64,000 nucleotides of DNA from assembly GCF_900105155.1 (NCBI RefSeq), contig NZ_LT629762.1, forward strand, positions 3,015,001 through 3,079,000, written 5' to 3'. Below the pieces are notes generated by a model. That model had not been told where the DNA came from, did no database searches, and saw nothing but the letters and a program-made list of their open reading frames with translations. Both the position numbers and the translations under genes were made by a program. Shown here piece after piece: positions 54,617 through 63,015 of this stretch (position 1 is its first letter; each line of letters starts with the position of its first letter). The stretch is from Pseudomonas prosekii. Lineage in GTDB: Bacteria > Pseudomonadota > Gammaproteobacteria > Pseudomonadales > Pseudomonadaceae.

Positions 54617-56593
54617 ATGTCTCAACCCCGTGCCCGGATCGCCTCACAGCTAGGTCTTGCGCTTGCCGTGATACTGGCGATTGTCATCAGCGGCAGCACC
54701 GTGTTCGCCTTGCGTTCGCTGGACACTGCCAACCTCGCCACCCGCGAAGAGCATTTGGCCAGTGAAGCGCGCTTGCTCGCCGATCAGTTGAGCACCTTCC
54801 ACGGCACGTTGCGTGAAAGCACCCAGCGCCTCAGCGGCTTGTTCGAAAAGCGCTTCAGCGCGGGCCTGAGCGTGCACCCGGACGAACCTGTGAGCGTGGC
54901 CGGCGTGCAGACGCCGGGGCTGCATCTGGGCAGCGAAGTGTTGAACAACAACTTCCAGGAAGTCGACGAGTTCAAGCAAATGACCGCCGGCGTAGCCACG
55001 GTGTTTGTGCGCAGCGGCGAAGACTTCATTCGCGTCAGCACCTCCCTGAGCAAGCAGGACGGCACCCGCGCTATCGGCACCTTGCTGGATCACGCTCACC
55101 CGGCTTACGCACGGTTGATCGCCGGGCAGAGTTACGTCGGCCGCGCCTTGTTGTTCGAACGTTCCTACATGACCCAATACACGCCGGTCAGGGACACCAG
55201 CGGTAAGGTCATTGCCGTGTTGTTTGTAGGATTTGATTACACCGACGCGCAGAACGCGCAGTTCGCCAACCTGCAGCGCTTTCGCATCGGCCAGACTGGC
55301 TCGCTGGCGTTGCTCGACGAACAAAGCAAATGGCTGGTGCCGATTGCCGGCGTGCAAGCGCTGGATCAGGCGATCCCGGCCATTGTCGACCTGGCCAAAA
55401 CCCCGGGTAAAGGCGAGTTCTGGAGCGACAAGTCGCAAGCGTTCTACAGCGTTGCCGTGCCGTTCGACGGCGGCCCGTGGTCGGTGGTGGCGAGCATGCC
55501 GAAAACCGAAATCAGCGCCGTGACCTGGAGCGTCGGCATCCAATTGGCCATCGGCAGTCTGTTGGCGATGTTGATTGCGGTGGGCTCGGCAGTCTGGTTG
55601 CTGCGCAGCAAACTGGCGCCGCTGGGGGATCTGGTGCGTCAGGCCGAAGCCTTGGGCGCCGGTGATTTGAGCGTGCGCCTGAACGTCTCGAGCAACGACG
55701 AAATCGGTCAGTTGGCGCGCGCCTTCAACCAGATGAGCCAAGCGCTGTCGACCATGGTCGAGCACATCCGCAAGGCCTCTGCCGAGGTCAACAGCCGCGC
55801 CCAGGCCTTGTCCGGTTTGTCCGGCGGCGCTTATGAAGGCATGGAGCAGCAGTCCGGCGAAATCACCAGCATGGCCGGCGCCGTGGAAGAGTTCAGCGCC
55901 ACCTCGCTGAACATCGCCGACAACATGAGCAACACCCAGCGCATGGCGCAGGAAAACGCACAGCAAACGCAGATCGGTCGTACATCGATGACCGAAGCAT
56001 CCTCTTCCCTCGAACAAATTGCCGGCGCACTGAACAGCACCGCGACGGTGATCAACACCCTCGGCCAGCGCTCCCAGGAAATCGGCGGCATCGTCGGCGT
56101 GATTACCGCGATTGCCGACCAGACCAACCTGCTGGCGCTCAACGCCGCCATCGAGGCCGCGCGTGCCGGCGAGCAGGGCCGTGGTTTTGCCGTGGTCGCC
56201 GACGAGGTGCGCAACCTCGCGTCGCGCACTCGTGAAGCGACTGACGAAATTTCCAGCATGATTCAGAGCATCCAGCAGGAAACCGGCAACGCCGTGAGCA
56301 CCATGGAACAGGGCAACGTGCTGATGCAGGAAGGCTTGTCGCGCAATGCCAACGTCGCCTCGGCACTCGAGCGCATCGACGAACAGAGCCGCTCCGCCGG
56401 CCAACAATTCGCCGCTATCACCACCGCCACCCAAGAGCAGAGCAGCACCGCGACGTTGCTCAGCAGCAACCTGCAAAGCATCGCGCTGGCGAACAGCGAG
56501 CAGCGTGAAGTGGTGTCGAACCTGGCGATCACCGCCAAGGAACTGGAAAGCCTGGCCGCAGACTTGCGCCAAGAGGTTGATCGGTTTCGTTGA
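54617..56593 (+). CDS. Methyl-accepting chemotaxis protein with periplasmic Cache domain
   Basis: A 658-residue transmembrane chemoreceptor. TM1 at about 10-32 ([20 protein letters not shown]), a large periplasmic Cache-type sensor (about 35-295, with [20 protein letters not shown] and [17 protein letters not shown]), TM2 at about 303-327 ([20 protein letters not shown]), HAMP, then a signalling hairpin whose tip is about residue 505-530 ([20 protein letters not shown]). There is no C-terminal CheR pentapeptide. ATG has an aggaggatcc-type site about 10-15 bases upstream. Ligand unknown. Confidence 0.94.
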   Translation: MSQPRARIASQLGLALAVILAIVISGSTVFALRSLDTANLATREEHLASEARLLADQLSTFHGTLRESTQRLSGLFEKRFSAGLSVHPDEPVSVAGVQTPGLHLGSEVLNNNFQEVDEFKQMTAGVATVFVRSGEDFIRVSTSLSKQDGTRAIGTLLDHAHPAYARLIAGQSYVGRALLFERSYMTQYTPVRDTSGKVIAVLFVGFDYTDAQNAQFANLQRFRIGQTGSLALLDEQSKWLVPIAGVQALDQAIPAIVDLAKTPGKGEFWSDKSQAFYSVAVPFDGGPWSVVASMPKTEISAVTWSVGIQLAIGSLLAMLIAVGSAVWLLRSKLAPLGDLVRQAEALGAGDLSVRLNVSSNDEIGQLARAFNQMSQALSTMVEHIRKASAEVNSRAQALSGLSGGAYEGMEQQSGEITSMAGAVEEFSATSLNIADNMSNTQRMAQENAQQTQIGRTSMTEASSSLEQIAGALNSTATVINTLGQRSQEIGGIVGVITAIADQTNLLALNAAIEAARAGEQGRGFAVVADEVRNLASRTREATDEISSMIQSIQQETGNAVSTMEQGNVLMQEGLSRNANVASALERIDEQSRSAGQQFAAITTATQEQSSTATLLSSNLQSIALANSEQREVVSNLAITAKELESLAADLRQEVDRFR

Positions 56594-56609
56594 GACGCCT
56601 GTGAAATAG

Positions 56610-56678
56610 CTATCGCGAGCAAGCTCGCTCCCACAAGGTCAATATCGGCCTTGTAGGAGTGAGCCTGCTCGCGATGGC
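56610..56678. repeat. Extragenic palindromic repeat, family C
   Basis: Inward-order arms tatcgcgagcaagctcgctc and gagtgagcctgctcgcgatg, between the convergent chemoreceptor and VWA genes. Confidence 0.85.
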
Positions 56679-56696
56679 AGCAGCGCAATTTCCTGC

Positions 56697-58157
56697 CTAG
56701 TCACACTTGGCGTTACTCGCCACTTCCTTGCTCGCCAGTTTCAGCTGTTTGCCCAGTTCCGCTGCGTTGTTGCTGGAGTAGACGCGGCCGCCGGTGTTTT
56801 CGGCGATGCAGCGCGAGGGGCCGCCGGTGCCGATGTTGACCACGTTGACCCGCAGGCGCGGCTGGTTCTGGGCGATTTGGCGGGACACGGCGCAGACGTC
56901 TTTCTGGCAGTTGTCTTCGCCGTCGACGAACATCACGATCACCGCATCGTTGTTGCGCCCATCGACGGTGCTGGCGGCTTTGGCCAGGCTGTCGGCCAGC
57001 GGCGTGCCGTCGTTCGGGCGCAAGCCGCGGATGCCGTTGATCAGGCGCTGACGATCGCCAAACTTGAAAACCCCTTGATCCGGCGTGCTGTTGCAGCCTT
57101 CGTAGGTGATCAGCCGTGTGTCGATCTTCGGGTCGAGGCCGTTGATCATGCCGGCCAGCGAATCCTTGGCGACGTCCATGCGCGTCGGTTTGGCGAAGAT
57201 TTGCATCGTGCGATTGGCGTCGAGGTAGCGGTTGTACTCGTTGCTGAAGAACCAGTCTTCGTCGGCCTTCACTGACTTGATGTTCATGTCCATCGAGCCT
57301 GACGTGTCGAGCACCACGACGAATTGCGGAATCTTGGTGTCCGGGGATTTCTTGCGGCAGGCGAAGTTGTCCAGCGTCGGCGCCGGTGGCGGGGCGACGA
57401 CCACCGGTTTTGGAGGCGGCACGGGTTTCGGCGCGGGGACCGGGATCGGTTCTGGTTCTGGCACGGGTTGCGGTTCTGGCTCCGGTTCAGGCACAGGTTC
57501 GACGACAGGCTCGGGAACCGGCTCCACTGGTGTCACCACGGGCGCGACCGGCACCACCACCGGCGCGACTGGCGCCACCGGAACGATCGGCACCACAGGC
57601 TCGCGGTGCAGGAACCAGTACAACCACAGCGCCAACAGCAACAACAGCAACGCCAGCAATGCCGCCGCGACCCACCAGCCAAGGCGCGATTGCCGCGCAA
57701 CCACCGGCGCAACGACTGGCGCAATCACCGGCGCAACAGCAATCACTGGCGGCGGAATCGGTCGCGGTGGCCGCTGGTTCCAGCGCACCGCCAAGGGCTC
57801 GCCATTCAGGCTGTAGAGCTTGTCCAGCTCGGGCGCGCCCAACAGGCTGCGCAGCTCATCGGCGACGCTCGGCTGACCGCGTTTTTGCAGTTCGTCCGCC
57901 AGCAGTTCGAGGGACGCCTGGCGCGCATCCCAGGTTTGCAGCAATCGTCGTTGTGCGTCTTCGTTGAGCTCGGCATAGGGCGTCGGTTGGCCACCCAGTT
58001 CGGTCCACCATTCCAGCACGTCGCCGCTGCCCATGCGCGGGATGGCGAAGAGGCTGGCGACGTTCGGCGGAAAGTGTTTCTGGATAAGGGCGACTTTCGC
58101 TTGCAGCGCACTCATCCCCTCCGGTGTGGCTTGCGCATCCCTGATAACCCGCTGCAT
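56697..58157 (-). CDS. Membrane-anchored proline-rich VWA protein
   Basis: A 486-residue protein with three parts. Residues 1-150 are soluble (VALIQKHFPPNVASLFAIPR, then LEWWTELGGQPTPYAEL) and not recognised. One membrane helix lies at 160-183 (GWWVAAALLALLLLLLALWL). A long Pro/Val/Glu linker (about 185-270, for example EPVPEPEPEPQPVPEPEPIP) leads to a VWA domain (about 280-470). The MIDAS motif is intact (VVLDTSGSMDMN). Orientation predicts a periplasmic VWA. ATG 58157 has ccagga upstream. It is the last gene of the Tag/PpkA-like operon. Confidence 0.8.
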   Translation of the reverse strand: MQRVIRDAQATPEGMSALQAKVALIQKHFPPNVASLFAIPRMGSGDVLEWWTELGGQPTPYAELNEDAQRRLLQTWDARQASLELLADELQKRGQPSVADELRSLLGAPELDKLYSLNGEPLAVRWNQRPPRPIPPPVIAVAPVIAPVVAPVVARQSRLGWWVAAALLALLLLLLALWLYWFLHREPVVPIVPVAPVAPVVVPVAPVVTPVEPVPEPVVEPVPEPEPEPQPVPEPEPIPVPAPKPVPPPKPVVVAPPPAPTLDNFACRKKSPDTKIPQFVVVLDTSGSMDMNIKSVKADEDWFFSNEYNRYLDANRTMQIFAKPTRMDVAKDSLAGMINGLDPKIDTRLITYEGCNSTPDQGVFKFGDRQRLINGIRGLRPNDGTPLADSLAKAASTVDGRNNDAVIVMFVDGEDNCQKDVCAVSRQIAQNQPRLRVNVVNIGTGGPSRCIAENTGGRVYSSNNAAELGKQLKLASKEVASNAKCD

Positions 58158-58214
58158 GACGACGATTCCTGGAAAAAGGTGCAGGCCTCCAACGGAAGCC
58201 TGCCGGGTGAAAAG

Positions 58215-58721
58215 TTACTCTTCGTAACCGAGGCTGAATTGCAGCTGATTGACTTTCTTCTGCAGGGTTTTCAGCTGTTCCTGCTTGGCTGCCAGCGTTG
58301 CCGGCGAGGCCTTGGTTGTGGGGGATGCCTGGGACGCCTTGAGTTGCTGTTCCAACCCGGCAATCTGCTTTTGCACCTGGCTCTGATTACCGTGACGGGC
58401 CTTGAGCGAGCTCAGCAACTGGCCCAGCGACTGGTTCAGCGCAGCCTGGGATTTCTGCTGGCTGGCGAGGTCGGTTTTGGTGCTCAGTTGCTGGGCCTGA
58501 ATGTTCTCGTAGACCTGACGGAACATGGCGTTTTCCTGACGGGACGCCGCCAGGGCGGTTTCCTTTTGCTTGACCTGATCGCTGTAACCGCCGGAGTAGT
58601 CGCAGTTCATTTTGGTCAGCATGCTGCTGTCGCGATTGGTCGCATCGCATTCGCCCGGCTTGGTCGCGCAACCGCTCAAGCTCAGGACGGCGGTGAGAAT
58701 CGCCAGTTGTTTTAGCGTCAT
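58215..58721 (-). CDS. Coiled-coil lipoprotein (second of tandem pair)
   Basis: A 168-residue lipoprotein: signal LAILTAVLSLSGC, lipobox Cys followed by Ala-Thr, consistent with outer-membrane sorting. The rest is helical and Gln/Ser/Lys-rich (QVKQKETALAASRQENAMFR, then QVQKQIAGLEQQLKASQASP), predicted coiled coil. No domain is recognised. It starts 4 bases after the previous lipoprotein gene; the products may work as a pair. A role analogous to TagQ, the outer-membrane lipoprotein of the Tag pathway, is inferred from position only. Confidence 0.75.
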   Translation of the reverse strand: MTLKQLAILTAVLSLSGCATKPGECDATNRDSSMLTKMNCDYSGGYSDQVKQKETALAASRQENAMFRQVYENIQAQQLSTKTDLASQQKSQAALNQSLGQLLSSLKARHGNQSQVQKQIAGLEQQLKASQASPTTKASPATLAAKQEQLKTLQKKVNQLQFSLGYEE

Positions 58722-58725
58722 GTGC

Positions 58726-59457
58726 TTAACCCAGAGTGATCGCGGAACGTTGGCTGTACAGACCGTCGACTTCCTTTTGCAGGGCGGCGACTTTCTCGTT
58801 CATTTTCAGGATGCTCACGTCCACTTGCTTGATCTCGGCACTGCTGCCCTGAGCGCGCTCGGCGTTCGCCACTTTGGTGTATTCGGTGACCTTGGTGCGC
58901 ATGTTGCCGAGGTCTTTGCGCAGGCGCGCAATGTTCTGGTCAATCTCGGCGATGTCGGTTTGCGCCTTGGCCTTGTCGACTTTCTTGTTGGCGATGTCTT
59001 TTTTGATCTGGGCGATGCGCGCCTGGTCGTCGTTGATCACCTGCTGCGCGGTCGCGGTACGGGCGATGACGTTCTGCGTGTCTTGCTCGACATCGCTGTT
59101 CATCTTCGCCAGACGCGTGGTGGTGTCGGAGTATTCGCTGCGACGCTGATCCAGATAATAGTTGGCGCCCATGGCCACGCCACACGCGGTAATCCCGGCG
59201 GCAATCGCGCACACAGCCTTGTTGCTGCTGTTGGACAGTGCACAACTGAGAATGCCGACACCGGCGCCGACGGCGCAGGCCTGGTAGCCGGATTTGCTGA
59301 AGAACTGCGCGTCACTGCCCTGGGTCAGGCGCGGGTCGGCGCCGTCGCTGCCGCCGAGCATCGAACTGCCGGTGTTGGCACAACCGGTCAGCAACAGACT
59401 GCCGGTGAGGACGAAAGCGATCTGTAGCTTGAAGCGAGTCCAAAGGCTGCGCGACAT
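58726..59457 (-). CDS. Coiled-coil lipoprotein with Cys/Gly-rich hydrophobic segment (first of tandem pair)
   Basis: A 243-residue lipoprotein: signal LQIAFVLTGSLLLTGC, then ANTGSSM, so outer-membrane sorting is likely. A hydrophobic, Gly/Cys-rich stretch (ACAVGAGVGILSCALSNSSN, then AVCAIAAGITACGVAMGANY) resembles a glycine-zipper hairpin and has four cysteines. A long coiled coil follows (NDDQARIAQIKKDIANKKVD, then MNEKVAALQKEVDGLYSQRS). aaggag precedes ATG. Best TagQ analogue by position, but the sequence is not diagnostic. Confidence 0.75.
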   Translation of the reverse strand: MSRSLWTRFKLQIAFVLTGSLLLTGCANTGSSMLGGSDGADPRLTQGSDAQFFSKSGYQACAVGAGVGILSCALSNSSNKAVCAIAAGITACGVAMGANYYLDQRRSEYSDTTTRLAKMNSDVEQDTQNVIARTATAQQVINDDQARIAQIKKDIANKKVDKAKAQTDIAEIDQNIARLRKDLGNMRTKVTEYTKVANAERAQGSSAEIKQVDVSILKMNEKVAALQKEVDGLYSQRSAITLG

Positions 59458-59529
59458 GATGAAACTCCTTGGTGACGATGTTGGCGTGGCGTTCTTTTGA
59501 TTGAGTAGCTGATCAGCTAGCCAATTGCG

Positions 59530-61074
59530 TTATTGGGTGACGGTCTTGCAACTGGTCAGCCAGGCCTCAGTGTCGATCTTCTGCTTTTGCAGGAAGGTCT
59601 TCTGATTGGCCCAGTGAGTGCGCAGGTACGGCTTGAGGTCTTGCAGCTGTTTGTTGCGGGTGATGATCTCTTCCATCACCGGCACTTGCGCTTCCAGCAG
59701 TGGCTGGCCGTACAACGTCGCCGATTCCACCAGGCTGCTGGCGTAGTAGCGGCTGAGTTTGTGCAGGCGATCCTTTTGCTCGTCGAGCTTGCCTTTGCGC
59801 ATGTCGCAACTGGCGTCCTTGTCGGTGCCTTCGCAATTGAGCTTGTAGTTCTTCTGCAGGAAATCCACGTACTGGCCGTCGTCGAGCATCTTGGTGCACA
59901 GGAACGCACCGAGGTTGAGGCTGGCGCGGATCGCCTGATCGCGGGTTTCTTCCTGCTGCTGATTGCTGGCGCGCAACTGGTTTTCCAGCGCCTGGAGTTT
60001 CTCCTTGAGCGCTTTGTCTTCGACGCCGGACGCCAGGCTGTTCAGCGATTGCACGGTGCCCTTGTCCGCCGACTCGGTGTCCTTGGCGCCGGTGCCGAGT
60101 TTCTTCCAGCTGCTTTCGATCCCGGCCACCCGCTCGCGCGAAGTCAGGGTTGGCGAGACCAGCACCAGGCGCAGACCGGTGGTTTTGTTTTTCACCTGGC
60201 CGTCGGCGTTGTAATACGGCTCTTCCTTGCGCAACGCGGTGCGCAGGTCGGCCTGGGCCGTTAAGTAGTTGCCGCCGCGCACCACGTAGCCTCCGGCCTG
60301 ACCGTGCTGGCGGTCGAGTTTGTTCAGGCGAAACGGTTCGAACATCATTTCGTCGGCGTTACCGAGCATGTCGTGCAGGCCCAGCGGATTGGGTTTTTGC
60401 AGCCCGGACAATTGCAGTTTGCCGTTGGACGACTGCGCCCCGGCGAACCATTCGTAGGCGTTGATGCCGTCAGCCATCGGATAGCGCGTATCGCGGAATT
60501 CCGCGGCACCGACTTCCAGGCCACCGCGCGCGGCGAACTCCCACTCGACTTCAGTCGGCAAGCGCAGGAAACCCAGCGCGCCGTCTTCTTTGGGCAACTT
60601 GGCGGCGGCGTTCTTGCGCAGCCACAGGTTGTATTTGTCCGCCGCGTCCACGGCTTGCACCCAGCTCACCGAGACCTGCGGCAAGCGCATTTTGGTCGCG
60701 GCGGTGGGGCAGGTTTCTTCGGTGAGCGCAGCGTATTGCAGCTGGCTCATCTCGTATTTGGCCATCAGGTAATAACGCGATTTGTCGTTTTTCGCGCCGG
60801 TGAAACTGCCGGCGATAAACGCCGGTCGAGTCTGCTCGACGTAGCCGTATTCGGCGCCGTCCTGGCCGATGTTGATCGGGTAATCGTCGAGCGGCCCGGC
60901 GACCGGAATGAACACCTTGCGAAACACCATCGAGCCTTCACACGGCATCGGCAGCACGACATCGCTGGCCTCGGGCATCGGGTTGTAATACTTCTCTTCC
61001 CAGCCCGCCGCCGAGGCGTCGAGCAAGTAACCCAGGCTCAGGGGCAACAGCAAGCCAAAACGTTTATAGCTCAC
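59530..61074 (-). CDS. TagR-like SUMF1-domain periplasmic protein with coiled-coil tail
   Basis: A 514-residue exported protein (signal FGLLLPLSLGYLLDASAAG). Residues about 45-305 form a formylglycine-generating-enzyme-like (SUMF1) fold: LRLPTEVEWEFAARGGLEVG, PNPLGLHDMLGNADEMMFEP, GGYVVRGGNYLTAQADLRTA and TTGLRLVLV. The paired catalytic cysteines of true FGE near the C-terminus of the fold are not evident, so enzyme activity is unlikely. Residues about 340-514 are helical, coiled-coil-like, with four Cys. TagR of the T6SS Tag pathway has the same fold but, as I recall, is shorter. GTG 61074 overlaps the permease gene by 11 bases. Confidence 0.85.
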   Translation of the reverse strand: MSYKRFGLLLPLSLGYLLDASAAGWEEKYYNPMPEASDVVLPMPCEGSMVFRKVFIPVAGPLDDYPINIGQDGAEYGYVEQTRPAFIAGSFTGAKNDKSRYYLMAKYEMSQLQYAALTEETCPTAATKMRLPQVSVSWVQAVDAADKYNLWLRKNAAAKLPKEDGALGFLRLPTEVEWEFAARGGLEVGAAEFRDTRYPMADGINAYEWFAGAQSSNGKLQLSGLQKPNPLGLHDMLGNADEMMFEPFRLNKLDRQHGQAGGYVVRGGNYLTAQADLRTALRKEEPYYNADGQVKNKTTGLRLVLVSPTLTSRERVAGIESSWKKLGTGAKDTESADKGTVQSLNSLASGVEDKALKEKLQALENQLRASNQQQEETRDQAIRASLNLGAFLCTKMLDDGQYVDFLQKNYKLNCEGTDKDASCDMRKGKLDEQKDRLHKLSRYYASSLVESATLYGQPLLEAQVPVMEEIITRNKQLQDLKPYLRTHWANQKTFLQKQKIDTEAWLTSCKTVTQ

Positions 61075-62287
61075 GCAGACTCTCCGCAGGTTGGATGCTG
61101 ATGGCGCGCACGGCGCCGATCACGGCGACCAGTGCAGCGACCAGAAAGGTCAGGAGCAGGGCGGCGAGGCCATGCCAGAGGGTAATGTGGCAAACGAAGG
61201 TGCCGGTGGCCTGGCTGCTGCCGAGCAAGTAGTCGAACAAATGGCTGCCGACCGCGTAAAACATCAGCCCGCCAAGGTAACCGGCGAGGCTCAGCAGCAG
61301 CGCTTGCAGCACCACAAAACCAGCGACCGCCGTACGCTTGAAGCCGAGCAGACGCAGGACCGCGAGGCTTTTGCGCTTGCGGTCGATATTGGCCAGAAAC
61401 GCGCCGACCATCGACGCCACGCAACCGATCAACGCCGCCAGGGCAATAACGCCGAAGATCAGCCCCAGCACATGATTGATCGCTTTGACGTTATCGATAT
61501 CGGCCAGTCGGCTTGAAGTTTCAATGTGTTGTTCGTTGAGCCAGCGCTCCAGCGGCGCGACTTGGTCGATGTCGCGCGCGTAGACACGGGCGCGCGCGTA
61601 CAGCGGTTGCAGGTCGCCGAGCGGTTTGCCGGTGGTGACGCCGAACGCGGCGACCTGATAACCGTCGCGAAAGCGTTCCAAATCCAGCAACAGCGGCGGC
61701 GCGACAAACCCCGCTGCGCGGCCGAATCGGGCGCCGTCGAGTATCGCCAGCACGGTCAGGTTCAGCTCGCCGCGCTCATTGACCCCTTCGAGCCGGCGCA
61801 GCACGCGCATTTGCACAGTGTCGCCGACCTTGGCTTGCAAGCGTTGCGCGGCGCGGGCGCTGAGGATCACTTGCTGGCCCACGGGATTGAATTGCGCCAG
61901 GTTCAACTGCGGATCGCCGGGTTCGGTGGCGATGATTTCGGCACTCTCAACAAACCGCGTCATGCCGATCAACAAATCCGCCTGAGTGTTCAACGAGCGG
62001 GTCTGGCCGAGGGCAAAACCTGTTTCCGGGCGCAGGCGCAGACGCTCGATCCAGGCAGTGTCGTAGTTGCCGTTGCTGAGCATTTTCACTTCGAGGTTGC
62101 GCGGGTCGCGCAGCAATTCGTCCTGCAACTGGCTGACCACGCCGTGCTTGAGTCCGAACAGCAGCAACAGCGGCGCGATCACCGCCACCAGCGAGGCGGC
62201 GATGCACAACGACACTTTGCGGTCGTGCCAGAGGTCTTGCAGCGCCAGTGAGCCGAGCAGGCGCAAGCGGTCAGTCCATCGGTTCAA
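61064..62287 (-). CDS. TagS-like ABC transporter permease (FtsX/LolC type)
   Basis: A 407-residue permease with one N-terminal helix (VSLCIAASLVAVIAPLLLLF), a large periplasmic domain (about 45-265) and three C-terminal helices (VLGLIFGVIALAALIGCVAS, VAGFVVLQALLLSLAGYLGG, LAALLLTFLVAALVAVIGAV). This is the MacB/LolC type VII topology, which moves lipoproteins or mechanical signals rather than solutes. I chose TTG 62287: a gggagag site lies about 8 bases upstream and it overlaps the ATPase gene by 17 bases. The frame is open to 62335. Confidence 0.85.
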   Translation of the reverse strand: MNRWTDRLRLLGSLALQDLWHDRKVSLCIAASLVAVIAPLLLLFGLKHGVVSQLQDELLRDPRNLEVKMLSNGNYDTAWIERLRLRPETGFALGQTRSLNTQADLLIGMTRFVESAEIIATEPGDPQLNLAQFNPVGQQVILSARAAQRLQAKVGDTVQMRVLRRLEGVNERGELNLTVLAILDGARFGRAAGFVAPPLLLDLERFRDGYQVAAFGVTTGKPLGDLQPLYARARVYARDIDQVAPLERWLNEQHIETSSRLADIDNVKAINHVLGLIFGVIALAALIGCVASMVGAFLANIDRKRKSLAVLRLLGFKRTAVAGFVVLQALLLSLAGYLGGLMFYAVGSHLFDYLLGSSQATGTFVCHITLWHGLAALLLTFLVAALVAVIGAVRAISIQPAESLREL

Positions 62288-63005
62288 ACAGAGTCTCTCC
62301 CTGACGGCTGACCGCACCGAGGCGCGGCAAGCCAAAATCTTTCAGCAACGCCCAATCGTGTGACACCACCAACGCACTCAGGCCCATGCTCGACACCAGA
62401 CTCAGGAGCAATTCGAACAGGCGCCGGGCACTGTGCGGATCGAGCGCGGCGGTCGGTTCGTCGGCCAGCAACAGCAGCGGTTCATGGGCAATCGCGCGCA
62501 CGCAGGCGACCCGCTGGCGTTCGCCGATCGACAGCGCTTGCGGGTGCTTGTCGAGCAAACCCTGCAGACGCAACACCTCGACCGCGTGGTCGATGTGCGC
62601 GCTGTGCGTCGACATGCCGAGCAAGCGCCGGGGCAGGCTGATGTTGTCGCGCACGCTCAAGAACGGCAGCAACCCGCCGCTCTGCAAAATAAATCCCAAG
62701 TGCTGCGAACGCACCGCTGCCAGCGCCGGTTGGTCATCACTGGCGAGCAGCCGCGCGATGTCCTGCGCGGGTAGCACGCCTGTGCGCGCCGGGGGCTCTT
62801 GGCGTCCAGGGCCTAACTGAAAACGTTCGAGCTCGACCGGCGCGAGCAACAGGCCGATGGCTTCGAGCAAGGTGCTTTTGCCGCTGCCACTCTCGCCAGT
62901 GATGGCGAGGATTTCCCCGGCACGCACGTGCAAGTGCGGCAGGCGCACGTGATGGGCCAGCGCGCCTTCACCACGGCGCACCAGCAGGTTTTTGATATCG
63001 AGCAT
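62271..63005 (-). CDS. TagT-like ABC transporter ATPase
   Basis: A 244-residue ABC ATPase. Walker A ITGESGSGKSTLLEAIGLLL, Q-loop LGFILQSGGLLPFLSVRDNI, signature ALSIGERQRVACVRAIAHEP (LSIGE rather than LSGGQ), Walker B LLLLADEPTAALD and switch His ALVVSHDW. The family is closest in look to LolD/MacB/FtsE ATPases. It starts 10 bases after the upstream VWA gene and overlaps the permease gene, so the pair is stoichiometrically coupled. With the SUMF1 protein downstream, TagT is the best match. Confidence 0.88.
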   Translation of the reverse strand: MLDIKNLLVRRGEGALAHHVRLPHLHVRAGEILAITGESGSGKSTLLEAIGLLLAPVELERFQLGPGRQEPPARTGVLPAQDIARLLASDDQPALAAVRSQHLGFILQSGGLLPFLSVRDNISLPRRLLGMSTHSAHIDHAVEVLRLQGLLDKHPQALSIGERQRVACVRAIAHEPLLLLADEPTAALDPHSARRLFELLLSLVSSMGLSALVVSHDWALLKDFGLPRLGAVSRQGETLFEPMD

Positions 63006-63015
63006 CGGTGTCTCG

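Noticed and set aside
54650..56572. 640-codon open frame on the minus strand inside the chemoreceptor gene
   Set aside because: Antisense to a conserved signalling domain; His/Gly/Ala-rich shadow.
57324..58715. 463-codon open frame on the plus strand across the VWA and lipoprotein genes
   Set aside because: Arg/His/Trp-rich shadow of the proline-rich linker; no ribosome binding site.
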